Assembly: GCF_027307225.1 (NCBI RefSeq)
Contig: NZ_DAHUXJ010000073.1
Location: forward strand, 1-64,000
Source of the DNA: Bradyrhizobium sp.
Lineage (GTDB): Bacteria; Pseudomonadota; Alphaproteobacteria; Rhizobiales; Xanthobacteraceae
Length of the DNA: 64,000 nucleotides
Reading direction: 5' to 3'
Made by a program: the position numbers and the translations under genes. Below are positions 45,252-54,112 of the stretch, piece by piece. The notes beneath the pieces were generated by a model, which made no database searches, had not been told where the DNA came from, and was given only the letters and a program-made list of their open reading frames with translations. The stretch's first letter is position 1; each line of letters starts with the position of its first letter.

Positions 45252-45280
45252 TTCGATTGCGGCTCGACAGCGGTTATAGA
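45252..45280 (+). promoter_or_regulatory. Candidate sigma70-type promoter of hemA
   Basis: TTCGAT (45252-45257), a 17-nt spacer and TATAGA (45275-45280). The -10 is good and the -35 is weak. The start codon is 57 nt further. Confidence 0.35.
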
Positions 45281-45336
45281 AACCCTCTAAAAAGGTGCTC
45301 TCACTTTCGTTCTCAGCCCAAGTTCCAGGTTCCGCG

Positions 45337-46566
45337 ATGGATTACAGCCAGTTTTTCCGCACCGCCCTCAATCGCCTCCATGACGAACGGCGATACCGGG
45401 TTTTCGCCGATCTTGAACGCGTGGCCGGCCGCTTTCCCCACGCCGTCTGGCATTCGCCGAAAGGCGTGCGCAACGTCGTGATCTGGTGCTCCAACGACTA
45501 TCTCGGCATGGGCCAGCATCCGAAGGTGGTCGGCGCGATGGTCGAGACCGCAACCCGCGTCGGCACCGGGGCCGGCGGCACGCGCAATATCGCCGGCACC
45601 CATCATCCACTGATACAGCTCGAGCATGAACTCGCCGACCTGCACGGCAAGGAAGGCGCGCTGCTCTTCACTTCCGGCTACGTGTCGAACGAGACCGGCA
45701 TCTCGACCATCGCCAAGCTCATTCCGAACTGCCTGATCCTGTCGGATGCGCTCAACCACAATTCGATGATCGAAGGCGTTCGCCAGGCCGGCTGCGAACG
45801 GCAGATCTTCCGCCACAGCGACATGGCGCATCTGGAGGAATTGCTGCGGGCGGCGGGTCCCGACCGGCCGAAGCTGATCGTCTGCGAGAGCCTTTATTCG
45901 ATGGACGGCGATATCGCGCCGCTGTTGAAAATCTGCGATCTCGCCGAGAAATATGGCGCGATGACCTATCTCGACGAAGTGCACGCGGTCGGCATGTACG
46001 GCCCGCGCGGCGGCGGCGTTGCCGAGCGCGACGGCGTCATGCACCGCATCGACATTATCGAGGGCACGCTCGCCAAGGCGTTCGGCTGTCTCGGCGGCTA
46101 CATCGCGGCCTCGGCGCAAATCATCGATGCGGTGCGCTCCTATGCGCCGGGCTTCATCTTCACCACCGCGCTGCCGCCGGCGATCTGCTCGGCCGCCACC
46201 GCGGCAATCCGCCATCTGAAGGCCTCGAACTGGGAGCGTGAGCGCCACCAGGAACGCGCGGCCCGCACCAAGGCGATCCTGAACGCCGCGGGCCTGCCGG
46301 TCATGTCGAGCGACACCCACATCGTTCCGCTGTTCGTCGGCGATCCCGAAAAGTGCAAGCGGGCGTCGGACCTGCTACTGGAGGAACACGGCATCTACAT
46401 CCAGCCGATCAATTATCCGACGGTGGCCAAGGGCACCGAACGGCTGCGGATCACGCCCTCGCCCTACCACGAGGACGCGCTGATCGATCAGCTGGCCGAA
46501 GCCCTGTTGCAGGTCTGGGACCAGCTTGGGCTGCCGCTCAAGCAGAAATCGCTGGCGGCGGAATAA
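45337..46566 (+). CDS. hemA: 5-aminolevulinate synthase
   Basis: A 409-residue PLP enzyme that condenses glycine and succinyl-CoA, the first step of haem synthesis in alphaproteobacteria. The N-terminal [20 protein letters not shown], the substrate motif [25 protein letters not shown], and Schiff-base Lys247 in [15 protein letters not shown] are all typical. Length matches the rhizobial enzyme. I use the ATG at 45337; the upstream in-frame ATG at 45295 adds a non-homologous stretch. Confidence 0.96.
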   Translation: MDYSQFFRTALNRLHDERRYRVFADLERVAGRFPHAVWHSPKGVRNVVIWCSNDYLGMGQHPKVVGAMVETATRVGTGAGGTRNIAGTHHPLIQLEHELADLHGKEGALLFTSGYVSNETGISTIAKLIPNCLILSDALNHNSMIEGVRQAGCERQIFRHSDMAHLEELLRAAGPDRPKLIVCESLYSMDGDIAPLLKICDLAEKYGAMTYLDEVHAVGMYGPRGGGVAERDGVMHRIDIIEGTLAKAFGCLGGYIAASAQIIDAVRSYAPGFIFTTALPPAICSAATAAIRHLKASNWERERHQERAARTKAILNAAGLPVMSSDTHIVPLFVGDPEKCKRASDLLLEEHGIYIQPINYPTVAKGTERLRITPSPYHEDALIDQLAEALLQVWDQLGLPLKQKSLAAE

Positions 46567-46711
46567 CGTTAATCCGCCGATGAAGCCCCCTCGGCGGCCC
46601 AGCGGCCATCATGCGCGGTGCTTTGCCGGGCCAGTCCGTCTATAGTCTTCCCTGAACGATCGCCTCGAGCGACGGCGTGGAACGCGCCGAAACCTTAGGG
46701 AGTGAGCAGCG

Positions 46712-49700
46712 ATGCTGCATGACTGGGGCGTGATCGCAGCCGCCTTCGGCTACATCGGCCTCCTGTTCCTGGTGGCAAGCTATGGCAACCGCCCGGCGCC
46801 GGCGCAACGCGGCCGCGCCAGCGCGCTGATCTATCCGCTGTCGCTCGCGATCTACTGCACGTCCTGGACTTTCTTCGGCTCGGTCGGCTTCGCCACCCGC
46901 ACCAGCGTCGACTTCCTGGCGATCTATATCGGCCCGATCCTGATGATCGGATTCTGCACGCCGCTTCTGCGCCGGGTGATCCAGCTCGCCAAAGCGCAGA
47001 ACATCACCTCGATCGCCGACTTCATCGCCGCACGCTATGGCAAGAGCCAGGCGGTCGCCGCGACGGTGGCGCTGATCGCCATCATCGGCTCGGTTCCCTA
47101 CATCGCGCTTCAGCTCAAGGCCGTCGCTGCCTCGCTCGAGACGATCCTGAACGACGAACAGACCGTCGCCGCCATTCCGGTGATCGGCGATATCGCGCTC
47201 ATCGCGACCGTGACGATGGCGGCCTTCGCGGTGCTGTTCGGAACCCGGCAGACCGACGCGACCGAACACCAGCACGGGCTGATGCTGGCGATCGCGTCCG
47301 AATCCATCGTCAAGCTCGTCGCTTTCATCGCCGCGGGAGCCTTCGTCACCTTCTGGATGTTCTCGCCGCACGAACTGATCGAGCGTGCGATGAAGACGCC
47401 GGAAGCCGTGCGCGCCATCGAATATGTGCCGTCGGTCGGCAATTTCGTGATCATGATCCTGTTGTCGTTCTGCGCGATCATGCTGCTGCCGCGCCAGTTT
47501 CATGTCAGCGTGGTCGAGAACTCCACGCCATCGGAAGTCGGCCGCGCGCGCTGGCTGTTCCCGCTTTATCTCGTGGCGATCAACCTGTTCGTGATCCCGA
47601 TCGCGCTCGCCGGCCTCATCACCTTCCCGTTTGGCGCGGTCGATCCCGACATGTACGTGCTGGCGCTGCCACTGGAAGGTAACGCGCCGCTCCTCAGCCT
47701 CGCCGTCTTTGTCGGGGGTCTATCGGCCGCGACCGCGATGGTGATCGTGGAATGCGTCGCGCTTTCCGTCATGGTCTCGAACGACATCATCATGCCGCTG
47801 GTGCTGCAGCGCCGCCGCGAAACGCCCGATGGGCAGCAGGATTTCGGCCGTTTCCTGCTCGGCGCCCGCCGCTTTGCGATCTTCGCCATCATGGCGATGG
47901 CCTATTGCTATTATCGCGCGCTGGGCCATGCCGAGCTCGTCTCGATCGGGCTGTTGTCGTTTGCGGCCATCGCTCAGCTCGCGCCGGCCTTTTTCGGCGG
48001 GCTGTTCTGGCAGCGCGCGACCGCGCGCGGCGCCATGGGCGGCATGCTGGTCGGCTTTGCGGTGTGGGCGTACACGCTGTTCCTGCCGAGCTTCCTGGAT
48101 AGTTCGCCGGGCGGGTTGGCATTGCTGCAAAACGGCCCGCTCGGAATCACCCCCCTGCGGCCGCAGGCGCTGTTCGGTTCCGATCTGCCGCAGCTCATCC
48201 ATGGCGTGCTGTGGTCGCTCTCGCTCAATATCCTCAGCTATGTGCTGCTGTCGCTCTCGCGCCAACCGTCCTCGATCGAACGGATGCAGGCGGACCTGTT
48301 CGCCCCCAGCGTATTGAAACCGATGACGCCGACTTTCCGGCGCTGGCGGACCACGGTCACGGTGCAGGACATCCAAAGCACGGTCGCGCAGTATCTGGGA
48401 CCCGATCGCGCCCAGGATTCCTTCGAAGCCTTTGCGGCGACACGAAACATTCGTCTCGCGTCATCGGCGCCGGCAGATTTCGAGCTGCTGCAGCATGCCG
48501 AACACCTGATCGCCTCATCGATCGGCGCGGCCTCCTCGCGGCTCGTAATGTCGCTGCTCTTGCGCAAGCGCACGGTCTCGGCCAAGGCCGCGCTGAAGCT
48601 GCTCGACGACTCCCACGCCGCGCTGCATTTCAACCGCGAGATCCTGCAGACCGCGCTCAATCACGTGCGCCAGGGCATCGCGGTGTTCGACGCCGACCTG
48701 CAATTGATCTGCTCGAACCGCCAGTTCGGAGACGTTTTGGGGCTGGCGCCGCATCTCGTGCAGATCGGGATTCCGCTGCGCGAAATCCTTGAATATATCA
48801 CGGCGATTACGGCGGCGCCCAGGTCATCGGAGTCGGCTGACAAGGACATTCTGGTCGAGAAGCGGCTGAAGGCCTATATTGCCGAAGGTGAACCTTATCT
48901 CGAGCGCCTGCCCGACCGGCACATGGTGATCGAGATCCGCTCCAACCGGATGCCGGGCGGCGGTCTGGTCATCACTTTCTCGGACGTCACGCCGTCCTTT
49001 GAAGCCGCCGAAGCGCTGGAGCGCGCCAACGCCACGCTGGAAAAGCGCGTCCGCGACCGCACCGAGGAACTGACGCGGCTGAACTCGGAACTGGCGCTCG
49101 CCAAGAGCACCGCCGAAGACGCCAGCATTTCCAAAACGCGCTTTCTGGCCGCCGCCAGCCACGACATTCTCCAGCCGCTGAACGCGGCCCGGCTCTATGT
49201 TACAAGCCTCGTCGAACGCCAGAGCGGCGGCGAGGATTCAAGGCTTGTCGAGAACATCGACGATTCATTGGAGGCGATCGAAGAAATCCTCGGGGCGTTG
49301 CTGGACATCTCGCGGCTGGATGCCGGCGCGATGACGACGTCGGTGACGAGTTTCAAGATCGGCGACCTGATGCGCTCGCTTGAAATCGAATTCGCACCGA
49401 TCGCGCGCGCCAAGGGGCTGAAGCTGACCTTTGTGTCCTGCTCGCTGCCCGTGCAATCCGACCGCCTGCTGCTGCGGCGGCTGTTGCAGAACCTGATCTC
49501 CAACGCGATCAAATACACCCCGCGCGGCCGGGTTCTGGTCGGCTGCCGGCGCCGCGGCGAAACCGTGCGGATCGGCATCTACGATACCGGCGTCGGCATT
49601 CCCGTGCTCAAGCGCGGCGAGATCTTCAAGGAATTTCACCGGCTCGAACAGGGCGCGCGCATTGCCCGCGGCCTGGGGCTTGGCCTGTCGATTGTCGAAC

Positions 49701-50233
49701 GGCTTGCCCGTGTTCTCGGTCATGGCATCGCCCTCGACTCCGTCACGAGCGGCGGTTCAACATTTTCGGTGACGGTGCCGACCGCGGAAGCCGTCAACTA
49801 CACAGCGGCCGTCACCAGCGCGACGCCGTTGTCACGGACGCCGATGTCGGGCGCGCTGATCACCTGCATCGAAAACGACGCCGCCATCCTCGACGGCATG
49901 AAAACGCTGCTCGGAGGTTGGGACACCCAGGTGATCGCGGTGAACGACCCCGAATCCGCGATCGACGCGATCGAGGCCGCAGGCAAGCCGCTTACCGGGC
50001 TTCTGGTCGACTATCATCTCGATCGCGGCAACGGCATTGCCGCGATCCGCGATATCCGCAAGAAATTCGGCGAGACGATTCCGGCCATTCTCATCACAGC
50101 CGATCGCAGCCCGCATGTCCGCGCCGCCGCGCGAGAGGAGAATATCGCGGTGCTGAACAAGCCGGTGAAACCGGCGTCCTTGCGCGCCTTGCTGGGTCAA
50201 TGGCGCACGCAACAGACGGTCGCGGCGGAGTAG
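46712..50233 (+). CDS. Hybrid sensor kinase with N-terminal sodium/solute-symporter domain
   Basis: A 1173-residue protein. Residues about 1-500 form a 12-13-helix sodium:solute symporter-like module (SLC5/PutP type). A PAS-like region (about 660-770) and a coiled segment follow. The HisKA box FLAAASHDILQPLNA has His817. HATPase boxes are LISNAIKYTPRGRV and GLGLGLSIVERLA. A C-terminal receiver has Asp1100 (LLVDYHLDRGNG). This is the CbrA/SLC5-kinase architecture, which couples solute uptake or sensing to signalling. A LuxR-type regulator faces it downstream. Confidence 0.92.
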   Translation: MLHDWGVIAAAFGYIGLLFLVASYGNRPAPAQRGRASALIYPLSLAIYCTSWTFFGSVGFATRTSVDFLAIYIGPILMIGFCTPLLRRVIQLAKAQNITSIADFIAARYGKSQAVAATVALIAIIGSVPYIALQLKAVAASLETILNDEQTVAAIPVIGDIALIATVTMAAFAVLFGTRQTDATEHQHGLMLAIASESIVKLVAFIAAGAFVTFWMFSPHELIERAMKTPEAVRAIEYVPSVGNFVIMILLSFCAIMLLPRQFHVSVVENSTPSEVGRARWLFPLYLVAINLFVIPIALAGLITFPFGAVDPDMYVLALPLEGNAPLLSLAVFVGGLSAATAMVIVECVALSVMVSNDIIMPLVLQRRRETPDGQQDFGRFLLGARRFAIFAIMAMAYCYYRALGHAELVSIGLLSFAAIAQLAPAFFGGLFWQRATARGAMGGMLVGFAVWAYTLFLPSFLDSSPGGLALLQNGPLGITPLRPQALFGSDLPQLIHGVLWSLSLNILSYVLLSLSRQPSSIERMQADLFAPSVLKPMTPTFRRWRTTVTVQDIQSTVAQYLGPDRAQDSFEAFAATRNIRLASSAPADFELLQHAEHLIASSIGAASSRLVMSLLLRKRTVSAKAALKLLDDSHAALHFNREILQTALNHVRQGIAVFDADLQLICSNRQFGDVLGLAPHLVQIGIPLREILEYITAITAAPRSSESADKDILVEKRLKAYIAEGEPYLERLPDRHMVIEIRSNRMPGGGLVITFSDVTPSFEAAEALERANATLEKRVRDRTEELTRLNSELALAKSTAEDASISKTRFLAAASHDILQPLNAARLYVTSLVERQSGGEDSRLVENIDDSLEAIEEILGALLDISRLDAGAMTTSVTSFKIGDLMRSLEIEFAPIARAKGLKLTFVSCSLPVQSDRLLLRRLLQNLISNAIKYTPRGRVLVGCRRRGETVRIGIYDTGVGIPVLKRGEIFKEFHRLEQGARIARGLGLGLSIVERLARVLGHGIALDSVTSGGSTFSVTVPTAEAVNYTAAVTSATPLSRTPMSGALITCIENDAAILDGMKTLLGGWDTQVIAVNDPESAIDAIEAAGKPLTGLLVDYHLDRGNGIAAIRDIRKKFGETIPAILITADRSPHVRAAAREENIAVLNKPVKPASLRALLGQWRTQQTVAAE

Positions 50234-50255
50234 TTTTACGGTTGCGGCGGCGCGC

Positions 50256-50333
50256 CTAGTGCGGTGAATTTGAAGTTCCTATCAGTTTCGCAGTAACCTC
50301 GTCATAGGAACTTCAAATTCTAAACCGCACTAG
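50256..50333. repeat. Hairpin C1 (type alpha)
   Basis: Same length (78 bp) and nearly the same sequence as 4387-4464. Differences include a loop C/G to T/A pair of changes. Confidence 0.9.
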
Positions 50334-50347
50334 AATCACATAATTGG

Positions 50348-50422
50348 CTAGTGCTCCTTTGATACCGAAGTTCGTAAACGTGGAGCCGCGATATGATACG
50401 AACTTCGGAATCGGAGCACTAG
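50348..50422. repeat. Hairpin C2 (type beta)
   Basis: Same length (75 bp) and nearly the same sequence as 4479-4553, with the TTT bulge in the left arm and a conserved loop. Confidence 0.9.
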
Positions 50423-50493
50423 TGGTCCGATTCTAACATTCGTATCCTCTCGCGGCAGACAATTTTCGAATGTTAGAATCGAAAGACCACTAG
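50419..50493. repeat. Hairpin C3 (type gamma)
   Basis: CTAGTGGTC and GACCACTAG ends, inner stem TTCTAACATTCG paired to CGAATGTTAGAA. Extra bases are in the right arm. Confidence 0.9.
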
Positions 50494-50507
50494 CAAATAT
50501 CGAATTC

Positions 50508-50580
50508 ACTTGGAGTTTAAGATTTGACATTCGCGTTCCGATCTGCGGCTGGCGATTAGCGAATGTCAAATCTACTCCAC
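50508..50580. repeat. Hairpin C4 (type zeta)
   Basis: Inner arm GATTTGACATTCG pairs with CGAATGTCAAATC. The left end is ACTTGGAG and the right end CTCCAC, so the terminal CTAG is eroded. The right arm encodes the last codons and stop of the response regulator. Confidence 0.85.
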
Positions 50581-51237
50581 GTGCCGCCACTGGCCGCCGG
50601 AGATCTTGGCCGCGGCGATCACGGCCTGCGTCCGGCTTTCGACGCCGAGCTTCTGCAGGATCGCGGAGACGTGCGCCTTGATGGTCGCTTCCGACACGCC
50701 GAGCTCATAGGCAATCTGCTTGTTGAGCAGGCCTTCCGACAGCATCATCAGCACGCGCACCTGCTGCGGGGTCAACGTCACCAGGCGGTCGCGCAGACGC
50801 GCCATTTCCGGATCGGTCGCCGACGACAGATCCGTGTCCGCCGGGACCCAGACATCGCCGTCCAGCACCTTCATGATCGCGTCGCGCAACGTGTCGACGC
50901 CAAACCGCTTCGGGATAAACCCGGAAGCACCGAAATCCAGCGACTGGCGAATGGTGCCGCCATCGTCGCTGGCGGAGACGATCACGACCGGAATGGCCGG
51001 GAACTGCGCGCGCAGGTAAATCAACCCGGAGAAGCCGGAGATTCCGGGCATGGAGAGATCGAGCAGGACAAGATCGACATCGGGATCCTGATCGAGCAAC
51101 GCGGTCAGTTCTTCGAAACTGCCGGCCTCATCGATCCTGGCCGATGTCACGACGCTTCCCACCGCCTGGCGCAAAGCGTCGCGGAACAGGGGGTGGTCGT
51201 CGGCAATCACGAGACGGGTGGCGGGGGCGCTGGTCAT
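50572..51237 (-). CDS. NarL/LuxR-family response regulator
   Basis: A 221-residue regulator. The receiver has Asp60 (LVLLDLSMPGISG) and Lys in FIPKRFG. The C-terminal HTH reads LTPQQVRVLMMLSEGLLNKQIAYELGVSEATIKAHVSAIL. It is convergent with the symporter-type hybrid kinase, its likely partner. The last residues (Val-Glu) and the TAG stop derive from the arm of hairpin C4, so the native C-terminus appears replaced or trimmed. Confidence 0.92.
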   Translation of the reverse strand: MTSAPATRLVIADDHPLFRDALRQAVGSVVTSARIDEAGSFEELTALLDQDPDVDLVLLDLSMPGISGFSGLIYLRAQFPAIPVVIVSASDDGGTIRQSLDFGASGFIPKRFGVDTLRDAIMKVLDGDVWVPADTDLSSATDPEMARLRDRLVTLTPQQVRVLMMLSEGLLNKQIAYELGVSEATIKAHVSAILQKLGVESRTQAVIAAAKISGGQWRHVE

Positions 51238-51512
51238 CTATTGCTTGCAATGGGTTACTTGCGGACGATACCGGCATAGCCGGTTTTGCGGCTCGATTGT
51301 CCTGCGGCCAAGGACCGCATGCAAGATATCAATGCCGCTACCCGAAATGGCGGTTAATTCCGGTCCTTGTGCGTCGCAATGGCAATGTCGCTGACTTCCG
51401 GCATAGCAAGGCCCTTTCCACAGGGGCGCGCGTTCCCGTTCGATCCCAAAGTTGCAATTTACCATAGTTCACGTTGACGTGACCAATTCGCGGCCGGTTT
51501 TGCCCGCGACGT

Positions 51513-51971
51513 CTATTCCGGGCCGACCGCCCCGGCGAACTGCAAGACAATCTCGCGGCGATGCGCGCGCAGTCGATGCTCGATCAGGTAGATCGCCTGC
51601 CACGTTCCAAGCATCAGGCGGTTCTTCACGACCGGAATTTGCAGCGAGGTAGCCGTCAGCATCGTCTTGACGTGCGCCGGCATGTCGTCGGGGCCTTCGG
51701 TATCGTGGCTCCATCCGAAATCCTCCGGCGCGAGGCGATCGAGCGCAGCGGTCAGATCCACAAGCACGGTCGGATCGGCATTTTCCTGAATCGTCAGCGA
51801 GGCCGAGGTATGACGAATGAACAGCGTCACCTGGCCCTCTAACGCGTTCGCCTCCTTGACGAATTGCGCGACGTCAGTGGAAAGATCGACAAAACCGCGG
51901 CCCGAAGTCTGCACCGTGAGCAACGTCGACACGATCGAACTAGTGCCCACCTTCCGAAGTTCGTGCTCCAT
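51513..51971 (-). CDS. YjbQ/secondary thiamine-phosphate synthase family protein
   Basis: About 152 residues. The family core is clear: TLFIRHTSASLTIQENADPTV, a SHDTEGPDDMPAHVK segment and LMLGTWQAIYLIEHR. These correspond to the E. coli YjbQ His and Asp/Glu cluster. Homology begins near residue 10-16 (STLLTVQTSGRGF). The preceding codons come from hairpin D1. The best ribosome-binding site (AAAGGTGAT, 7 nt from ATG at 51971) is inside that hairpin's loop. A GTG at 51932 would give a start outside the repeat but lacks a Shine-Dalgarno. Confidence 0.85.
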   Translation of the reverse strand: MEHELRKVGTSSIVSTLLTVQTSGRGFVDLSTDVAQFVKEANALEGQVTLFIRHTSASLTIQENADPTVLVDLTAALDRLAPEDFGWSHDTEGPDDMPAHVKTMLTATSLQIPVVKNRLMLGTWQAIYLIEHRLRAHRREIVLQFAGAVGPE

Positions 51972-52016
51972 CGCAGCAATCACCTTTCACGAACTTCGGA
52001 AGGTCATGGGCACCAG
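51940..52016. repeat. Hairpin D1 (type delta)
   Basis: CTAGTGCCC left end, CACCAG right end. Stem ACCTTCCGAAG pairs with CTTCGGAAGGT, whereas 7707-7782 has ACTTTCCGAAG with CTTCGGAAAGT, a compensatory change. Confidence 0.9.
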
Positions 52017-52030
52017 CAAACTTATCGATT

Positions 52031-52109
52031 CTGGTACCGCTTTATCGATCTGAAGTCCCTGGTCGAATTCGCCGCTCGTACTTCAGGGACTTCAGATCGG
52101 CGGTACCAG
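52031..52109. repeat. Hairpin D2 (type epsilon)
   Basis: CTGGTACCGC and GCGGTACCAG ends replace the CTAG ends of 7797-7875 while keeping complementarity. Inner stem ATCTGAAGTCCCTG; the bulge is in the left arm. Confidence 0.88.
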
Positions 52110-52172
52110 CAGAAACCGCCGACAGCGCCGACCGGGAAATTGACGATGAGCCAGCCATGAATCGGCGCGGCC

Positions 52173-52703
52173 TCAAATCTTGCCGCTGACGTCTTTTTGC
52201 ATGCGATTGGCCATCTCGACCAACCGTTGCCACGCACGTTCAAGAAACGACATCACCCGATCCATGTCCTGGTCGCTGGGCAACGGGATCTCGATCTTGC
52301 GCGGGTTCTCCGCGGCCTTCGGTTCAGCCTTTTTCAGCGAGTCCGATTTCGGCAACGCCTCCTCCGTCTTGCCCTCGACGGTCGGCGCGCGCGACGCCAG
52401 TTCGGCTTTCAGTTTTTCGATTTCCGCCCTGGATTTCTCGTTCTCCGCCTGCAACCGGCCGATCTCCGCGTCATACGCCGCGCGCTCGTCGGGCACGGCG
52501 TAACAGGCCCAGCCGGTACCATTGTTGTTGCAGTTCGAAACCGCGCCGGTGCGCGTGTCGAGCCGGACCACGCCGTCGCTTACCTGCGACATCGCATAGC
52601 GGCCTTTTTCGTTTTCAGGCATGGGGTCGGCCGCAGCGCTGCTCGCTGCGACCAGAAGCGACACGAGGACAATGCTCGGTGCCGGAAATGCCGATCTGGT
52701 CAT
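52173..52703 (-). CDS. Periplasmic coiled-coil hypothetical protein
   Basis: A 176-residue secreted protein. A signal peptide (MTRSAFPAPSIVLVSLLVAA, then SSAAADP) precedes a conserved-looking segment, ENEKGRYAMSQVSDGVVRLDTRTGAVS, with two cysteines (NCNNNGTGWACYAV). A coiled coil (RLQAENEKSRAEIEKLKAEL), a charged linker and a C-terminal helix follow. Function unknown. The repeat array D lies 63 bp beyond its stop. Confidence 0.8.
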   Translation of the reverse strand: MTRSAFPAPSIVLVSLLVAASSAAADPMPENEKGRYAMSQVSDGVVRLDTRTGAVSNCNNNGTGWACYAVPDERAAYDAEIGRLQAENEKSRAEIEKLKAELASRAPTVEGKTEEALPKSDSLKKAEPKAAENPRKIEIPLPSDQDMDRVMSFLERAWQRLVEMANRMQKDVSGKI

Positions 52704-52746
52704 GGGATACTCCGCAGCCTTTATCTGCTCTTGATCGCCCCTGCCC

Positions 52747-53367
52747 TCAAACCGAACGATAGGGCGCGCGGCCCGATTTCAATGCGTCCACCAGCAGTTC
52801 GATCCGATCCTGACCCCAGAAGACCTCGCCGTCCAGCACATAGGCCGGCGATCCAAACACGTCCGCCGTGAGCGCATCCTGACGATTCTGTTCGTACTTC
52901 TGACCCATCTCGTCGGTTCCCGATCGCTCCACCAGCGTCTTGCCGGGCAGGCCGCAATCGTCGGCGAGCCGAACCAGCGTTGCGGCATCGGCCAGATTGA
53001 GTTCGTCTTCCCAAATACCTGCAAAGGCGCGGCGCAGGAATGGATCGACATCGTGGCCGGCTTCGATCGCGGCGATCACAACGCCGTCGGCGAGCCGCGC
53101 GTTGAACGGCCAATTGGCCGGCTGAACCTTGAACTCCAGGCCGCGTTTGTCGCGCCAGCGCTGCAATTCCACCATCCGGTAGCGCTGCCGGACCGGGTGG
53201 CGCTTGAGCAGCGGCAGACCCCCGGTCTCCGAGAACAGGTCGACCAGCACCACCGGCTTGTGGTTGACGTCGAGATTGTGGGCGGCGACGACGTCGCGAA
53301 ACAATCGATGACCGATATAGGCCCACGGGGATTGCAGCGAAAAATAATAATCGATCTGACGTGGCAT
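52747..53367 (-). CDS. 2-hydroxychromene-2-carboxylate isomerase/GST-kappa family protein
   Basis: A 206-residue thioredoxin-fold protein of the DsbA/GST-kappa clan. The start MPRQIDYYFSLQSPWAYIGH has the characteristic SPW(A/S)Y segment whose Ser binds glutathione. The C-terminal GSPAYVLDGEVFWGQDRIELL is the other family hallmark. In aromatic degradation pathways this family isomerises hydroxychromene carboxylates; no such pathway is adjacent, so the role here is open. I use the ATG at 53367. Confidence 0.88.
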   Translation of the reverse strand: MPRQIDYYFSLQSPWAYIGHRLFRDVVAAHNLDVNHKPVVLVDLFSETGGLPLLKRHPVRQRYRMVELQRWRDKRGLEFKVQPANWPFNARLADGVVIAAIEAGHDVDPFLRRAFAGIWEDELNLADAATLVRLADDCGLPGKTLVERSGTDEMGQKYEQNRQDALTADVFGSPAYVLDGEVFWGQDRIELLVDALKSGRAPYRSV

Positions 53368-53674
53368 GCGGTGTTCCAGCAACAAGCCTTGTTGGATTCG
53401 GGCGAGGTGCCGATCATCCCAACAGACGGCCCAAGCCCATGCAAGACGGTTTCTGACACGGATTCATCGCCAATCCGCCAGTCACCTATTGCAGTGCGGC
53501 GACCGGGTACCCAATCCAGCTTGGGATAAGCCAAATAATACAATAATATCAAACTGATATATGGCTGTGACGCAATCTTGACTTGATTAAACGCGATCAG
53601 TATGGTCCGCGCGGCTTTTGAGGGGTGACGGGGCGTCGTTTTTATTCATCGCATCATCGTTTCGGGTCTTAAGC
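53368..53674. other. Leader region of the F0 ATP synthase operon
   Basis: The 307-bp gap contains an AT-rich stretch at about 53525-53600 and the promoter at 53578-53606. No gene is apparent. Confidence 0.5.
53578..53606 (+). promoter_or_regulatory. Sigma70-type promoter of the atpI operon
   Basis: TTGACT (53578-53583), a 17-nt spacer and TATGGT (53601-53606). Both boxes are good matches with ideal spacing, about 70 bp upstream of the atpI start. Confidence 0.6.
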
Positions 53675-54046
53675 ATGGCGCAAGGCACGAATGACCGCGA
53701 AGATGAAAGCAAATCGTCCCCCGACGAGGCCGCGCTTTCCGCAAGGCTCGGAAGTCTGGAGCACCGGTTGTCCGCACTTCGGGACAGCCGAGGCATCAGG
53801 ACTGACCAACCCGAAGCTGGAAGTGGAGACAGCAATGCCAGGGCGTCAGCCATGGCAATGGGTTTCCGCCTCTCATCGGAGCTGGTCGCCGGCGTTGGCC
53901 TCGGAGCGCTGCTTGGCTGGGCTTTCGACCGTCTGCTTTCGACGTCGCCCTTCGGGCTTATCGTGTTTGTGCTGCTCGGCTTCACGGCCGGTGTGGTGAA
54001 CGTGATCAGGTCGGCAGGTGTTGCTCCAAACAAGAGCGGCCGTTAA
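53675..54046 (+). CDS. atpI: F0F1 ATP synthase accessory protein AtpI
   Basis: A 123-residue protein with a charged N-terminal half and two C-terminal membrane helices (SSELVAGVGLGALLGWAFDRLL and FGLIVFVLLGFTAGVVNVI), the AtpI/Mg-transport-like pattern. It assists assembly of the c-ring. I use the ATG at 53675; an upstream ATG at 53618 would add hydrophobic sequence not seen in the family. Confidence 0.88.
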   Translation: MAQGTNDREDESKSSPDEAALSARLGSLEHRLSALRDSRGIRTDQPEAGSGDSNARASAMAMGFRLSSELVAGVGLGALLGWAFDRLLSTSPFGLIVFVLLGFTAGVVNVIRSAGVAPNKSGR

Positions 54047-54112
54047 GGAAAGCCGAACGATCCAATTTGAGAACGCCGGCGTGGCCGGCGATAGACTAGA
54101 GACCCTGCGCGG

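Larger units (their letters stand above)
45036..45336. other. Divergent regulatory region between the RpiR operon and hemA
   Basis: The 301-bp gap carries the palindromes at 45072-45108 and a candidate hemA promoter at 45252-45280. No gene is seen. Confidence 0.5.
50234..50571. repeat. Hairpin-repeat array C (four hairpins)
   Basis: Hairpins lie at 50256-50333, 50348-50422, 50419-50493 and 50508-50580 (alpha, beta, gamma, zeta), with 14-nt spacers at 50334-50347 and 50494-50507 and a shared CTAG at 50419-50422. The array fills the gap between the convergent hybrid kinase and response regulator genes, and its right end enters the regulator's coding sequence. Confidence 0.9.
51940..52109. repeat. 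Hairpin-repeat array D (two hairpins)
   Basis: A delta and an epsilon hairpin separated by a 14-nt spacer (52017-52030). The pair has the same order and orientation as 7707-7875. The left hairpin overlaps the 5' end of yjbQ. Confidence 0.9.
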
